Assembly (NCBI GenBank): GCA_021186555.1
Contig: JAJKFL010000006.1
Coordinates: 38,685,478 to 38,749,477 of the forward strand
DNA length: 64,000 bases
Source: Reticulitermes speratus
Taxonomy: Eukaryota; Arthropoda; Insecta; Blattodea; Rhinotermitidae
Direction of reading: 5' to 3'
The notes under the pieces are model-generated. The model saw nothing but the letters and a program-made list of their open reading frames with translations. It was not told the origin of the DNA and did no database searches. Position numbers and translations under genes: made by a program. Positions 25,395 to 37,079 of this stretch are shown piece after piece; positions within the stretch are counted from its first letter, which is position 1; every line of letters begins with the position of its first letter.

Positions 25395-25644
25395 CGATTT
25401 CTACATTTTGTTTCTAATTTACACGGGCTAGGAAGTTTGCTGCTTATTGACGCGTTGCTTATGATCCGTTGCTCCGAAAGAAATTACCCAGCATCCAGAA
25501 TTAGTAAGTACAATTTTAGTGCTTATTAAGGTTAAGATGCTGTAATTTTTGTTCATTAAATATTTCACTCTCTACATGCGAATTATTTGCACATGTACAC
25601 CTAGTTCTTTAAAAATATAACATGAAAGGTAATGACACCGAAGG

Positions 25645-26110
25645 AATCAACGTAATTAACTTTATGGACTTTTTCCATCGTCTAAAATATTAAAATTAAT
25701 ATAATTAGTACAACACTACTTTTGTGGGTACGATCGGCCCCCGTCTTCAGACCTGCTTCTGAAACATAATGTTGTTACATATTATTTATACTGTTCTCGA
25801 ACAGAGACTCAAATCAGATCAGTGAACACATAACGTTCCAAAGACAGTCTAAAACTGCCAACGCACATCTCACTAAATATTTGATGTACTTTGACATAGT
25901 CTGTAAACTGTCTTTTGAACATGTTGTGTTCACTGAATTAACTTTGGTTTGTGTTAATAAAGAATGTACATAATTATGTAGTAACATTATGTTCTAAAAG
26001 CAAGCTTGAAGACAGGTGCCTATCCTGTCCCCGAAATGCGATGTTGTGTTAATCACATTAATTTTAACGCATCAGACGACTGAGAAAGTCCCTAAAGTTA
26101 ATGAGGTTAG
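25645..26110. mobile_element. Imperfect large palindrome
   Basis: The left arm (TTAACTTTATGGACTTT, ATTAAAATTAATAT, ACAACACTAC) mirrors the right arm (TAGTGTT-like GATGTTGTG, ATTAATTTTAAC, AAAGTCCCTAAAGTTAA). Near the inner ends lie CAGACCTGCTTCTGAAACA and GAAGACAGGTGCC...CCCGAAATG, resembling hammerhead-type hairpins that have decayed. Confidence 0.5.
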
Positions 26111-26267
26111 TTTGACCTTACAGAATTACGCCGAAAGAGGAACAAAAATTTCGACTTACGCGCCATCTGTTGAAAAAGCGAAATCGCGACTGTGCATATA
26201 AGGGCTGTTACATGCATCCTAAATGGGAGTTTTCCTATTACTCATTCATAACCTGCTGGGTTGTAAC

Positions 26268-26685
26268 TAGGCCCGCGGCCGGGGGAAGGGGGGTGCAAGT
26301 GGGTGCAATGCACCCACTACAAATCTGGATGCATCCACCACGAGTCTGCAAAATATCGAAGACAAACATGCCGATCAGTCCGCTAAAGAACGCGCGACAC
26401 CCTACCGCCTCCACGTGTTGCCTCTGTTGAACCGCCGTTGTTGGAAACAATTCATTTTCAAAAATGTATGCACGTGCAAGACGTATGCAACATTAAACAG
26501 CGTATTATGCAATTAAATTGTTGATTTTGTGGTCCTGATAAAGGCGCTTTTTACGCTTATGATTACATAATATAGTCAGTATGTGTACAACAGAGCATCA
26601 TACACGTATATAAACGTATGTACGTATATGCACTCGCACTGGAAGCCGCTGCACCGACTGTGTTCATGGTCTGGCTACGGGCCTG
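26268..26685. mobile_element. Non-autonomous hAT-like element
   Basis: Flanked by a perfect 8-bp duplication GTTGTAAC (26260-26267 and 26686-26693). The ends are inverted: TAGGCCCGCGGCC left, GGCTACGGGCCTG right. It is 418 bp with no transposase. The 8-bp duplication is the hAT signature. Confidence 0.75.
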
Positions 26686-27075
26686 GTTGTAACACCGTCT
26701 GGCGTTGAAGACAGCATGTTTCTTTGAACCGTTGACAAACATGTACAAAACTGCATGGTGTCACATCATAAAACATCATAACTAGCGTTAGTACACACCG
26801 CCGCCAAAACCTCAAATCTTTTTTTACGAGAAACCACCACGAACATTAAACAACAACCAAACTGGCTTAAACGCGTTCATGGACCTCTGGCGGACCCCGT
26901 CAAAAGCAGACTAGTTGGGCTACGCGGCAGCCGCTGTACACTGGCTATGGGAACGCTGGTTGACCGTCTATCTGCATAGCTATGTCCTAACAGGCTACCC
27001 AAGTGCAGAATACTGTGTGACATACTGCGACATGCTAGCAACAAGTTTGCATGTCACGTATGTATGTTCGTTGAT

Positions 27076-27100
27076 ATGTGTGTGTGTGTGTGTGTGTGTA
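27076..27100. repeat. (GT)n microsatellite
   Basis: A run of about 12 GT units, followed by a G-rich stretch. Confidence 0.9.
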
Positions 27101-27879
27101 TGGGAGTGGGTGGGTGAATGTGGAGGGGGGGCCTGCGCAAGAGTTCCACTGCTCAGTTCTGCTGACAGCATTCATTCCTTCCCGTCCGTGTTAATACTCT
27201 CTTAAGCAGCTGCTAGTTACTCAGCGTTTCAGTTTTTCCTAATTCTTATGTTTTGTAGGATTATTTACCAGTAATAATTCCAATGAACCCTGCAATCCAC
27301 ACATATTACATATGATTTTAAAATTCTTCCTACCTCACAGAAAAAACATGCATCGCGTATCTTTTTCTTTTCCTTCTACTTTTCTGACACGTTATGGGCA
27401 TGTCGGCCCGTTCCGAGGCTAATCAAAACTGCTGTCGCTATTTTTCTTAGGCCTTCCCAATGGACAACGGCCTGTAGATTTATAGTGCAATATTTTTTAC
27501 AATCATATGTGGACCAAAATTACCGTCTGTGTGCAAAATGCAGAGCTTCATAAAGTTGCAGTTGGTGGCCCTGTTCATTAAAGGGTTTAGTATACGAATT
27601 AAGTAACGGGTAAGTTTTGGTTGCAAGAAGATTATCATTAAAATATTTTCAATAATAAAATATTGATTGCTAGAGCATTAGGGTAAATTCGTGAATTTTC
27701 TTCTTTTCACATAATTTTTTTGAAATTTGTTTATTTTTAAGGTCTGAAAATAATAAAAAATTGTACTTAAATATACAAACAAAAAATCACAAAATAACAA
27801 AATTAATTCTGATCTTAGTTTATTAGAAATTGTTGGGGTTCATTACCTTGTTCGTAAAAGCCGCCATGTGACTGTTATG

Positions 27880-28115
27880 AGCAACTTGAATCCAGTTCAC
27901 ATTCTAACACGCTATTCCTCTCAGGTCCAATTTAACATCTCCTGTCTAGCTCTCCTCCGTGGCCTCTTCCGTTAAGGTTTCCCTACTAAACTGTACAAAT
28001 TTCTCATTTTCCCATGAGTGCTACATGTCCCACACATCGCATCTTCCTTTATTTGATTACTCTAATAATTCTGAGTGATCATTACGGATTATGAAGCTCC
28101 TCAGTACAGTTGCCG
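27880..28115 (-). mobile_element. LINE 3'-end relic
   Basis: Fragments recognisable as the 15-kb LINE family (CCGTGGCCTCTTCCG, GAGTGCTACATGTCCCACAC, ATTATGAAGCTCCTCAG), heavily mutated. Confidence 0.45.
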
Positions 28116-28346
28116 ACTTACGTTTGGGTTCCGTTCCTGAAACTTTTACGTAACCCGAAATTTAGGTAAGTCGGAATTGAGCTCACCCCCACTTACTTAC
28201 CATACCTCATCGGCTATGTATACATTTTTACAATGTCAGTGTACATGTTTAAAATGTTAGTCCTATCAGGTTTTTTCACATGAAACACGAAGTAAAATAC
28301 ACGCAATAATTACAGTATTAATAATTAATGGTATTAATATTATATT

Positions 28347-28587
28347 GCCGATCCCAGTGGCCGCGCGGTATAAGGCGTTGGTCTACAGCCGCTAGCTTAC
28401 TAGAATTGTGGGTTCGAATCCCGCCTAGGGCTTGGATGTCGTGTGAGTGTTGTGTGTTGCCAGGTAGAGGTCTCTGCGACGAGCTGGTCCCTCGTCCAGA
28501 GGAGTCCTACCGAGTGTGGTGTGTCTAAAGTGTGTGATCGTGAAGCCTCGAAAAATGAGGCGGCCTAGGCCCCCAAGGGGCTGTAGA
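28347..28587 (+). repeat. tRNA-derived SINE, family 1
   Basis: Head GCCGATCCCAGTGGCCGCGC with an A-box-like TGGCCGCGCGG and the perfect B box GGTTCGAATCC. A body follows that is shared by all family members (TCTGCGACGAGCTGGTCCCT, AGAGGAGTCCTACCGAGTG), ending near GGGGCTGTAGAG. Confidence 0.85.
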
Positions 28588-29577
28588 GTTTACGTAAGCC
28601 TCATATTACGCAACCCGGAAACTGCCTATATTTATTTTTGTCCATCTTTCTGTTCCTCCTCTTTCTTAGGTCCAATTGATTTTCACAGCTTCCTGCTTTT
28701 TTCACCGTAAAAGCTGACTCGAGCAATAACACTTTGGGACGTGCTCAGCCGAAGCACAGACTATCCTGAAGGGACAGTACCTACAATTAGGCAACAATGG
28801 TTACCTTCGGCATCCTTGCAATTCAATCCTCGTTATCGTCCAAACATTCGACTCTATAGCGTGAGTTGCCGACAACGCCGTCAAATGAACCATAAACAGA
28901 CTAACATCACTTTGTTCTTAGAAAGTCTGAACTGTGTCAGTCACTGCCCATGATACCAGAAGCTCGCCGAGTACATGTGCACCTGCGCTGCTGTTGCGCG
29001 CATCTTTGTTCAACACTCGCAATGCGTGCGCTGGCCGCCATGTCTGTCTGCGTGTGTTTTTACTCTTACAAAAAAGGACCGAGTACAGGATTTAGCTTGA
29101 AGGATTGCAGGTGTGTCCAGCAAACTAAAAATTAACGATTCTATTCAATTTTTTTATCCTGCGTACAATGAGAAATGCATTCAGGCCATATTTGGACGTC
29201 TGAGGACTTCTGTGTCACGTTCTTGTGCGTCTGACAATGCACTTTCCGTCTGCTACATAGACATTATCAACTAAATATTAAAACAGTCGCCAATAACGTC
29301 TGATGCATTTCCAATTCACGCCTGGGAACAACAGTAAGAAATTTCAAAAGAATTGACGATTAAAGTTGTATAACAATAAATTCAGACAACGTGTGTCAAG
29401 CATTATTTTCACAAAGCGTGTAAACGCACACAATAAAACACAATGACGAGGCTGCGTCCATCAATTCGACCGCAAGTTTCATCTCCGAAACCACTGAATG
29501 TATTTCGATGACGCTTAACACTAGTTTTGTTACGCAGACGTAATTTGTTCAATGCACTCGCAAAACATGATCTATAT

Positions 29578-30410
29578 CAGTGATTCACAACCTTTTTTAA
29601 CCGCGGGCCACTCGGAGACGAATAATTTGTCGAAGTGCCACAAAGGGTTTTAAAACATAATAATAATATACAGAAACATCGAATTTTATTTATTGTATTC
29701 ATATTTGTATTAAATTACGATAAAATGTATCGCTTCTTAAATACGCAAAACTGATTCATTTATGTTTATTCGCGATAGAATTTCTGCCTAGGATTTGGAA
29801 AAATGTTTCCTATTTCCCTTTTTAAATTTTATGATTTCTCTCTTAAGTCCATTAGTTCCAATAACTTTAATGTAAAATGTTATATTTTAATAGTTACGAA
29901 TGTAATTTGTGCTGAAAACTCACTTATAAACAAAACGATAGTAGACACGTACCAAGGATTTTATATAACACTTTATATAACACTTATATAAACTTATATA
30001 CACTTCTAACTAATATTAAAAAAACTCACATTTATTATGGCTGAGTTTTGGCGGTGTTTGTTTGCAGGTACGCTCTTGATATCCGGTGTCAAGTTAGTCT
30101 CTGGGGATTATTACGCTTTAATCATCTTACGCCCTTAACAGTCAATAACGAAAGCACGAATTTAAAGATAAATTCTCAATTTTGTGGAAGACTGTTACAT
30201 ATTACGTACAGGACTACCTTTCTTCAGCCCTTCATATATGCCTAAGCATCAGTCTGTTTCATGAAAATTCCACAGTTTAAGGTTACTAAGAGAAAGGATA
30301 TTATAGATTTATATGGGGCATGTGCTCATTAGCATCTCAAGAATCTACAGGCGTCTTAGACAAGGTTTTAGAGCCAAAGTGGACTGCGCGCCACGAGATG
30401 CGCACCACTG
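29578..30410. mobile_element. Non-autonomous hAT-like element
   Basis: The left end CAGTGATTCACAACC and right end GCGCACCACTG have the CAGTG...CACTG form of hAT transposons. They are flanked by ATCTATAT (29570-29577) and ATCTACAT (30411-30418), an 8-bp duplication with one change. The 833-bp interior is AT-rich and has no transposase. Confidence 0.75.
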
Positions 30411-30639
30411 ATCTACATAAGACTAAGAGCAAAGTATATATGAGTGTTATCTAAACGAGGGCTCGACATAACCAATAATACACAACGTTAACTGCAGGTC
30501 ACATTGGCACTTTTCACGTCTGAGTCGCAGCGTCAGTAATGGTGTACCAGCTTCTACATGTCGCCCTGTCGATATGGACATTTAGTATCTTTCCACCATC
30601 AGCTGAGTAAATATTGTATCCCTGAAGAATGGTACGTTC

Positions 30640-30745
30640 CGAGATGTGCCGCTGTGTCATCTGGTATCGTATTTACCAAAGTTTCGGAGGAATCTGCTGC
30701 CTCCAACATCAGGCACATTTACCCTGAAAATGCAGGCAGTCCGTT
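30640..30745. repeat. Short dispersed hairpin repeat
   Basis: Carries AAGTTTCGGAGGAATCTGCT and CTCCAACATCAGG, the same layout as the 752 and 7200 copies. Confidence 0.4.
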
Positions 30746-31065
30746 CCGTTCCCACCACATGTCGCAAGACAGCAACTTCCAGTTACCGTCTTCAGAATCC
30801 CAAACATCGCGTTCTGCTCCATGCTCAGTGCTTCCTCTTGGTATTTATTATTTCATACACAATAAAAATACTCTTTTTCCACAAATTTCCTTTCATGTAC
30901 ATTTCTAACCATTTTTCGCAAAGAAACAAAGATAACTGGAGTGGGCTGCAGGTAAATTAAAAATATATACTGGAGTGGAATTCAAGACGCAAAGTACTTC
31001 TTGAAAATATAGTAGTTTTTCAGCTAATCAAAAAATCCCTGCATATATTGAACACGACGGTTAAT

Positions 31066-31450
31066 TGCCATGTTCATTGCAGCCCGCCACTTTTCCCTAT
31101 CCTAAGCCAGATCAATCTAATCCATGCCTTCCAATCTCATTTCTTAATGATCCTTTTCAATATTATCCTTCCATCTTAGTTTAGGTTTTCAAACTGGTCT
31201 CTTTCTTTCAGGTTTCCCAACCAAAACTTGTAGGCATTTTTAGTCTCCTCCATACGTGCCATATTCCCCTTCATCTTGTCACTAATAACATAGGGTGAGG
31301 AGTGCAATTATAAAACTCCTCGCTGTTCAATTTTCTCCAGCCCTTTGTCACTTTCTCCCCTGAAACCTAATTATCTTACTCAGCATCCTATTTTCGAACA
31401 CTTCCCTTTATGTGAGCGACCAAGATTCATACTTACACAAAGCAAGGGGC
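31066..31450 (-). mobile_element. RTE-like LINE 3'-end relic
   Basis: Antisense 3' fragment of the 15-kb LINE: CAGCCCGCCACTTTTCCCTA, AATATTATCCTTCCATCT, TTTCAGGTTTCCCAACCAAA and ATCCTATTTTCGAACAC in the same order. Many indels. Confidence 0.75.
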
Positions 31451-31768
31451 TAACTTAACCTTCTATCATTTTTAATATTGTGTTTTTAAATAGCAAATGC
31501 GAAGACAAAACGTTGTGAATCGAATAGTGGCAGGCAGAAAACTTATGAAAACGTATGCAAAACCATAACACCACATACTCTCTTGACGTTCAGTACCTTC
31601 TTATAGATGACAGAGGGTAGTGTGGCTATACTAGTCTTTAAAAAGGAGTTTCATACCATACCAAAGTGAAATGTACAAGAACGACACAGAAAATCGTATA
31701 ATACTTTTTAAATAAACAAGAAGTGAGAATTTTGAAGTTGTTAAATCCGTGCATTTTTAGATCATGTT

Positions 31769-32155
31769 ATTCAATTTATTGTACCAACTAAATGCAAATT
31801 ATTAGTCACATTTGAGTGTTAAATACATAGCTCCATCTTGATTTAATCTGTACCTTACTGCTGCAAGTTTAATGTTTCTACTTTGTTGGTTGTCACCTTT
31901 TATTTTAATTTGTGTATATTTAGGTGTTAGTTCATTTAGCGTACAGATCTTATTGAGCAAAATCGCTTCATTGGTTTTAAGCAATTTCTCTTTGGCATTC
32001 TTGAAGTTGTTAATCATCTTTGCTTGTTGAGCATCAATTATTTTAAAGTTGTTCATTCCGTGCATTTTCTTAAATCAATGTATTCAATTCATTGTACCAA
32101 ATAAACATTCACATGTGACTGGTAATGTGCATTTAGTTGGTACAATAAATTAAAT
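31769..32155 (-). mobile_element. Penelope-like element fragment
   Basis: A minus-strand open frame (32065-31802) begins MHGMNNFKIIDAQQAKMINN and continues with LLKTNEAI and LTPKYTQIKIKG. I associate this with the N-terminal part of Penelope-like element proteins, from memory of similar translated arthropod repeats, not from a search. The fragment is bracketed by inverted copies of TGCATTTAGTTGGTACAATA (31769-31796 and 32128-32155, 27 of 28 bases matching), and by a direct repeat starting CGTGCATTTT. The reverse transcriptase and GIY-YIG domains are absent. Confidence 0.5.
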
Positions 32156-32513
32156 ACATTGAAGAAGTAAGAATGTTTGCATACGTTTTCTACTAAAAAA
32201 TAACTTCATAATTTTATAGAACCGAACATCTGATTCTTCGCCCAAAACCAAACCAAAGCAGTCCTCAGGTAGGTGCATTTATAAAAAGTAATTTTAACGT
32301 TAAGAAGTATTTTAACTTGTCACATTTTACAACCATTAGTTATAATGGAGTATGACAAGCAAGAAGTACCACACAAAATGATGTAAAATTTAAATCTCAA
32401 TTACTAACACAATTAACGCAATTGTGTATCTCTATTTTTTAATTCTGACAGACGCCAGACAATGGTCAAGCTTAATAGAAGATAAATAACATCACTAAAT
32501 AGTTGTGTCGACG

Positions 32514-32915
32514 ATATTACGTCTTTATAACACATTTTTACTTTACCAAAGGCATTCACTGCACACCCAGGAAGTTTGGAGAAACCTATCGTCTCCCTCT
32601 GCAGACTAGAAGACTACGCCAAGCACAAGGAAACGTATTCCATAATAGCAAAACTGTGGAATGCCGGGGAATTTTTCCGACAGCCGAATTACTACCGAGG
32701 AAGAAATTACGCCATAGAGATGGCTGGTATAGACACACACACACAAACACACACACACAGAACGGACTGACCATATAGATGGGAAGGCAGATATTTTACG
32801 ATACATAATTACTCAAATTTACCATACACATATGGCGTGTGTATATATATATATGGTAAGTTTGGGTAATTATGTATCGTAAAATATCTGCCTTCCCATC
32901 TATCTGGTCAGTCCG

Positions 32916-32947
<32 letters not shown>

Positions 32948-33168
32948 CTAGACCAGCCATCTCTATGGCGTAATTTTTCCTTCAAAACTCGGTAGTAATT
33001 CGGCTGTTGGAAAAATTCCCCGGCATTCTGCAACTTTGCTGTTACGGAAGCCGTTTCCTCGCGTTTGGTGTAGTCTTGTAGTCTGCACATGGAGACGGTA
33101 GGTTTCTACGAACTTTCTGGGTGTGTAAAATGCAGTGAATCTCTTTGGTAAATAAAAAGACGTAATAT
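32514..33168. mobile_element. Large foldback element (about 320-bp arms)
   Basis: The two halves are near mirror images around 32840: ATATTACGTC at the left edge pairs with GACGTAATAT at the right. Shared blocks include CGGACTGACCA with AGATGGGAAGGCAGATATTT, TACGCCATAGAGATGGCTGG, and a CA/GT microsatellite in each arm. The unpaired centre is under 20 bp. Open frames in it are shadows of the repeat. Confidence 0.8.
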
Positions 33169-33786
33169 ATATATACATGTAGGCTACATAAACAAATAAT
33201 TCGTTGCATGGATTAATGAATAGCAGTTTGTACGTATGTACACTTTAGAGTATGATAAACCGTTCTTGAGGCATCTTGATGCAAGTGATGTTATTGTAAA
33301 GAACGCCTGTGTGGACGCAACCACCTGCTGTCGCCATAAGATATTTCTAGTTTTCATCATTATTATATTCGTTGGTGTGACCCAGCCCCTTCATTTACGT
33401 AATTATGGAGGGCGTAGCGCCTCTCGAAGCCAAATCGTGAAGTCTCCTGCCTCCTGCGCACGCAATCCTCAACCGCCCTCACAACCACGACGCAACACCC
33501 GGCCCGCTGGACACACCCAGAACTCTCGTAACACGTAGCGTGAATTGTGCAAAAGGGCCTCCGTTTACATGTGCTGAGAAGTTAGGATTTCCGTGGGAAT
33601 ACGAAAGTACTGACAACCAGAAGGTTTCGGAACCGGGTTCCACTTCATGTGGCTGCGGACGTGAAACATTTCCTAATCTCTTGGGCCCGTTATTGGGGAT
33701 AATGGGTCCAGGGTAACAAGGGACCCAACAAAGAAGATCTCTATCTAGAGACACAAGTAGAGTACTCTCTCATATATATATATATT

Positions 33787-34018
33787 TTTTTTTTGGAGCA
33801 AAAGCCTAATTCCGGCCTAGGCCGCCTCATTGTTCAGGTTTCTAGATAACACAATTAGACACACACACCCGGTAGGACTCCTCTGAAGAAGCCATAAGCT
33901 CGTCGCAGAGGCCGTTATCTACACAACACACAAGAAGCACAAGAGCCGAACATCTATGCCGTCGACGGGATTCAAACCCGCGATCCCAGCAATGAAGCGG
34001 CTGATGACCTACGCCTCA
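33787..34018 (-). repeat. tRNA-derived SINE, family 1
   Basis: Minus-strand copy: B box GGTTTGAATCCCG (one change), GGAGTCCTACCGGGTG and AGGCGGCCTAGGCC. It lies beside a (TA)n/T-rich stretch. Confidence 0.75.
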
Positions 34019-34403
34019 TTTCCTCTCATTTACAGTCCTATAATTCTGAGACGACTGTGGGAAATAATTAACTTCATGGAAAGAAAATGTGATCACAAAC
34101 TCTACCACCTAACAGAACGAAACTCTACTCTCGTAACTCAGTAACAAATCATATGCGGACATATATAAACAGGAAATTCTTCACAGCATCGACCCTTTTG
34201 AACCAAGAGTAAACTAAACTAAACTTCTTTAACCCTCTGTACAACACACACACAATATACGGTATAATTTACTGTTCGAATTTGCAGTTAGAAATCTGTG
34301 GATGGACACAGAAAGAGCGTGGAAGAGAAGACCAATGAAGACTCAAAGAATACCTCCTCAGCCTTCCTTATTCTGTCGTCACGGACAAGCAGACGAGAGT
34401 AAG

Positions 34404-34405
<2 letters not shown>

Positions 34406-34434
<29 letters not shown>
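34406..34434. repeat. (GT)n microsatellite
   Basis: About 14 GT units. Confidence 0.9.
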
Positions 34435-34436
<2 letters not shown>

Positions 34437-34474
34437 AAAGAGCGCGTTTGTCTATATATACGAGTATACAGAGT

Positions 34475-34708
34475 GTAAAGGTAAAGCAATCCCTGTACAG
34501 GCCTGGACAGGCCCTGAGGGTTCCAGGCGGTTGAGGCTCCCACATTTCAAGAAGTCGGCACATGAAGGTGGTAAGGTTGTCAGTCCTACGCACCGGCCGC
34601 CTTTACCCCCAGGAAATATTCCTGGCACTCATTTCTGATAGAGGCTAAGTCGACCCCGCGACCTTCCGGATTGCAGCGCAGTACCTCAACCAACCGCGCC
34701 ACCGTTAT
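34475..34708 (-). repeat. tRNA-derived SINE, family 3
   Basis: Minus strand: head GGTGGCGCGGTTGGTTGAGG with a B-box-like GTCGCGGGGTCGACTT, and a body including GGCGGCCGGTGCGTAGGACT. The tail reads CTTTACCTTTACAC. It differs from families 1 and 2. Confidence 0.6.
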
Positions 34709-34713
34709 TCAGG

Positions 34714-34715
<2 letters not shown>

Positions 34716-34752
<37 letters not shown>
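34716..34752. repeat. (TA)n microsatellite
   Basis: About 17 TA units directly beside the family 3 SINE. Confidence 0.9.
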
Positions 34753-34753
<1 letters not shown>

Positions 34754-35699
34754 TCCTACATAGTGCGATCGCATTTTATGCGAGAGATGCGTTCCTGAAG
34801 ACCTCGCATAATTTAAATCTAATTTTCCCATAGAATAAATGCAAAGAAGCGGGATGCAAACTCGAAGCGCACAAATCTCTAAGAACTGTAGAGTATTGTT
34901 GCTTTTAAACATACCTTTTTAAGCATAATATAAATAAATAAGTAAATAATAAAAGTTGCTTTAATTACTATTTTATTTATTAACGTATGTACGATGCTTC
35001 AAAATAATTGAAAAAATGTATCATATTCCGACGACATTGAAGGAACAGGAGATGCGCAGACGCCTAATTACAAAGCGCTATCTCCCCACTTGTTTTTTAG
35101 ATTTGCATTATTTCAAATTCTGAGCATAATATTTTTATATCGCACCATTTCAAATACGCATATTTCAAACTCGCACAAAATGCGACCGCACGTTTTAGAC
35201 AAGACAATGTCAGAATACGAGTTTATATAGCATGAAATTTTGTAACTAGAAAATCTACATTGATTGTGATTGTATCAGAGGAATTCGAGAGTTGAGGCAA
35301 AATCAAGGTGGCCACAAATTTAAAGATGATGGCGAAGTGAAAACAGTTATACAAGGTAAATGATAGCACATGACATGGACTTCTGTCAACAGGGTATAGT
35401 ATATGACAAATGACCCAGTTTCAGCGGACTATGTTGCAAAGCAGGAGGGTAGCAGTACAATTAAATCTGAACTGTCCTCATCGAAGTTGAAAACAAATAA
35501 CCCAGAATTGTAAACGTGTTGTGTTTGTGTGTGTAAAATAATGTGCCACAAAGACCGTAAATTTTAATCGGGTAACTCCACTACGCGCAGAACATCTCTA
35601 CATCACTTGGTAGTTATTCGGCTGGCTATGGAATTCTCTGTTTTTACCCAAATACAATCTAAAATAGGGTTTACAAATATAAACACATCAACCAAATTC

Positions 35700-35900
35700 A
35701 AATAACGTCCTCACAACCTATTTCTCTATAATCTGCCTCAGTATTATCCTCCGAAGCATTCTGAAGTCTGCCAAGCAGATTATATGTTGAAACCAGAATA
35801 CTGTACACCCCATACATTTCTTCTCTCTCCCACGATTCGTTTAATTATCCTGAATTGTGTGATTCAAAACTGAAACAAAATTAAAATTCTAAAGCATTCT
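35700..35900 (-). mobile_element. LINE 3'-end relic
   Basis: Weak antisense similarity to the 15-kb LINE (AGTATTATCCTCCGAAGCAT, TCTCTCCCACGATTC). Very old. Confidence 0.35.
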
Positions 35901-36864
35901 TTCCAATTCCGTCAGGATTAGACAAGCATGGCACCCTCTTCTACTGCTGTTAAGATTCATCAAACTTCCATTTAGGGGATATTTACCCATCAGTCGATAG
36001 TTTTAGATAAGAAATTAGTCAAAACCGATCTCAAAGGTCAGTGTGCGGAGGTGTGTGCTAGATTATTGTAGGTCATGATATGGTCAAGTAGCGGGCTTCT
36101 GTGTACAAGGTAACGAACAATTTGGTTTAACAGATGGCAGGGCAACAAAATAGCGGGTTGTTGTAAGGAAAGTAATGAACAAGCAAGTTCGATAGAAGAC
36201 AAGGCCAAGTAGCGGACTGTTGCGGGCAAGATAACGACATTTCAGTTCGATAGGAGTGAAAAATGTTACTAGTTAAGAGACCATCGGCTTCAGAATAAGG
36301 ACTCTGTCTCGTGGAGTCAGTTAATCTGAAAATGGGCCCAGCTCAAATTGTAGCCTTTGAGACTCCGTGATGTGTTCCAAATGGAGACTATATCAGTGAA
36401 GGAAATGGCGACAAATAAGGTCATCAAGAGTGCTCTCGACTTCTAGGATTTTCCCCCTAAAGAGTCGCTGTTTCTTTGTCCTGCAACTTTTACTGACACC
36501 ACATCGGTTTTTGTCTTCTTGCTTGAGACACTGCATAGTTCATACATTCATTTGTAACGCGGAGACTCCAAACTCGAACCATAAGTAACTTACTCCACCG
36601 GAACGTCGTGTGGATGGTCTAGAATATTCAAACCAGTCTAATTTCCATGTTACTGGCTCTCGAATAACAGCCACAGCAATTAATATCTAACTCCCCCAAG
36701 ATACACCTTTTTCTTTCAGTAGTTGATACTTGCGCACTTTCAACACTATACAAAATATCACCGGCTGGGAAGTAACAGCTGTATCAGCGGACAACAGAAC
36801 GTACTGAAATACACTGGGGAGCTCAGTCAATATAGATACTTGGCAGATACTTCGATTTTCTGCA

Positions 36865-37035
36865 GGGTTAAGAGATTTTTCGGTTCTTCACAGCGTCCAT
36901 ACGGAATTTGGTGCCCACCCAGTTTTCTAGCCAAGGGGTAACAGGGGTTCTTTCCATGAAGGTAAAGTGGCCTGAAAATGTAGCTAAAAATTCACCTCCA
37001 TCTACGTGAGAACAGCCGGCAACTAAGTTTTCCTA
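36865..37035 (+). repeat. Partial SINE, family 2
   Basis: Body only: GTGCCCACCCAGTTTTCTAG, GGGGTAACAGGGGTTCTTTC and AATTCACCTCCAT. The tRNA head is missing. Confidence 0.45.
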
Positions 37036-37079
37036 TTTTTAGGTGAAGAGATGTAAGTGGAGACAAGTTAAGCACACGG

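Noticed and set aside
28328..28528. Arg/Trp/Cys-rich frames repeated at 28, 48, 52, 55 and 57 kb
   Set aside because: All are translations of family 1 SINEs.
32503..33178. Several 60-90-codon frames
   Set aside because: Both strands of the same palindrome give near-identical peptides; repeat artefact.
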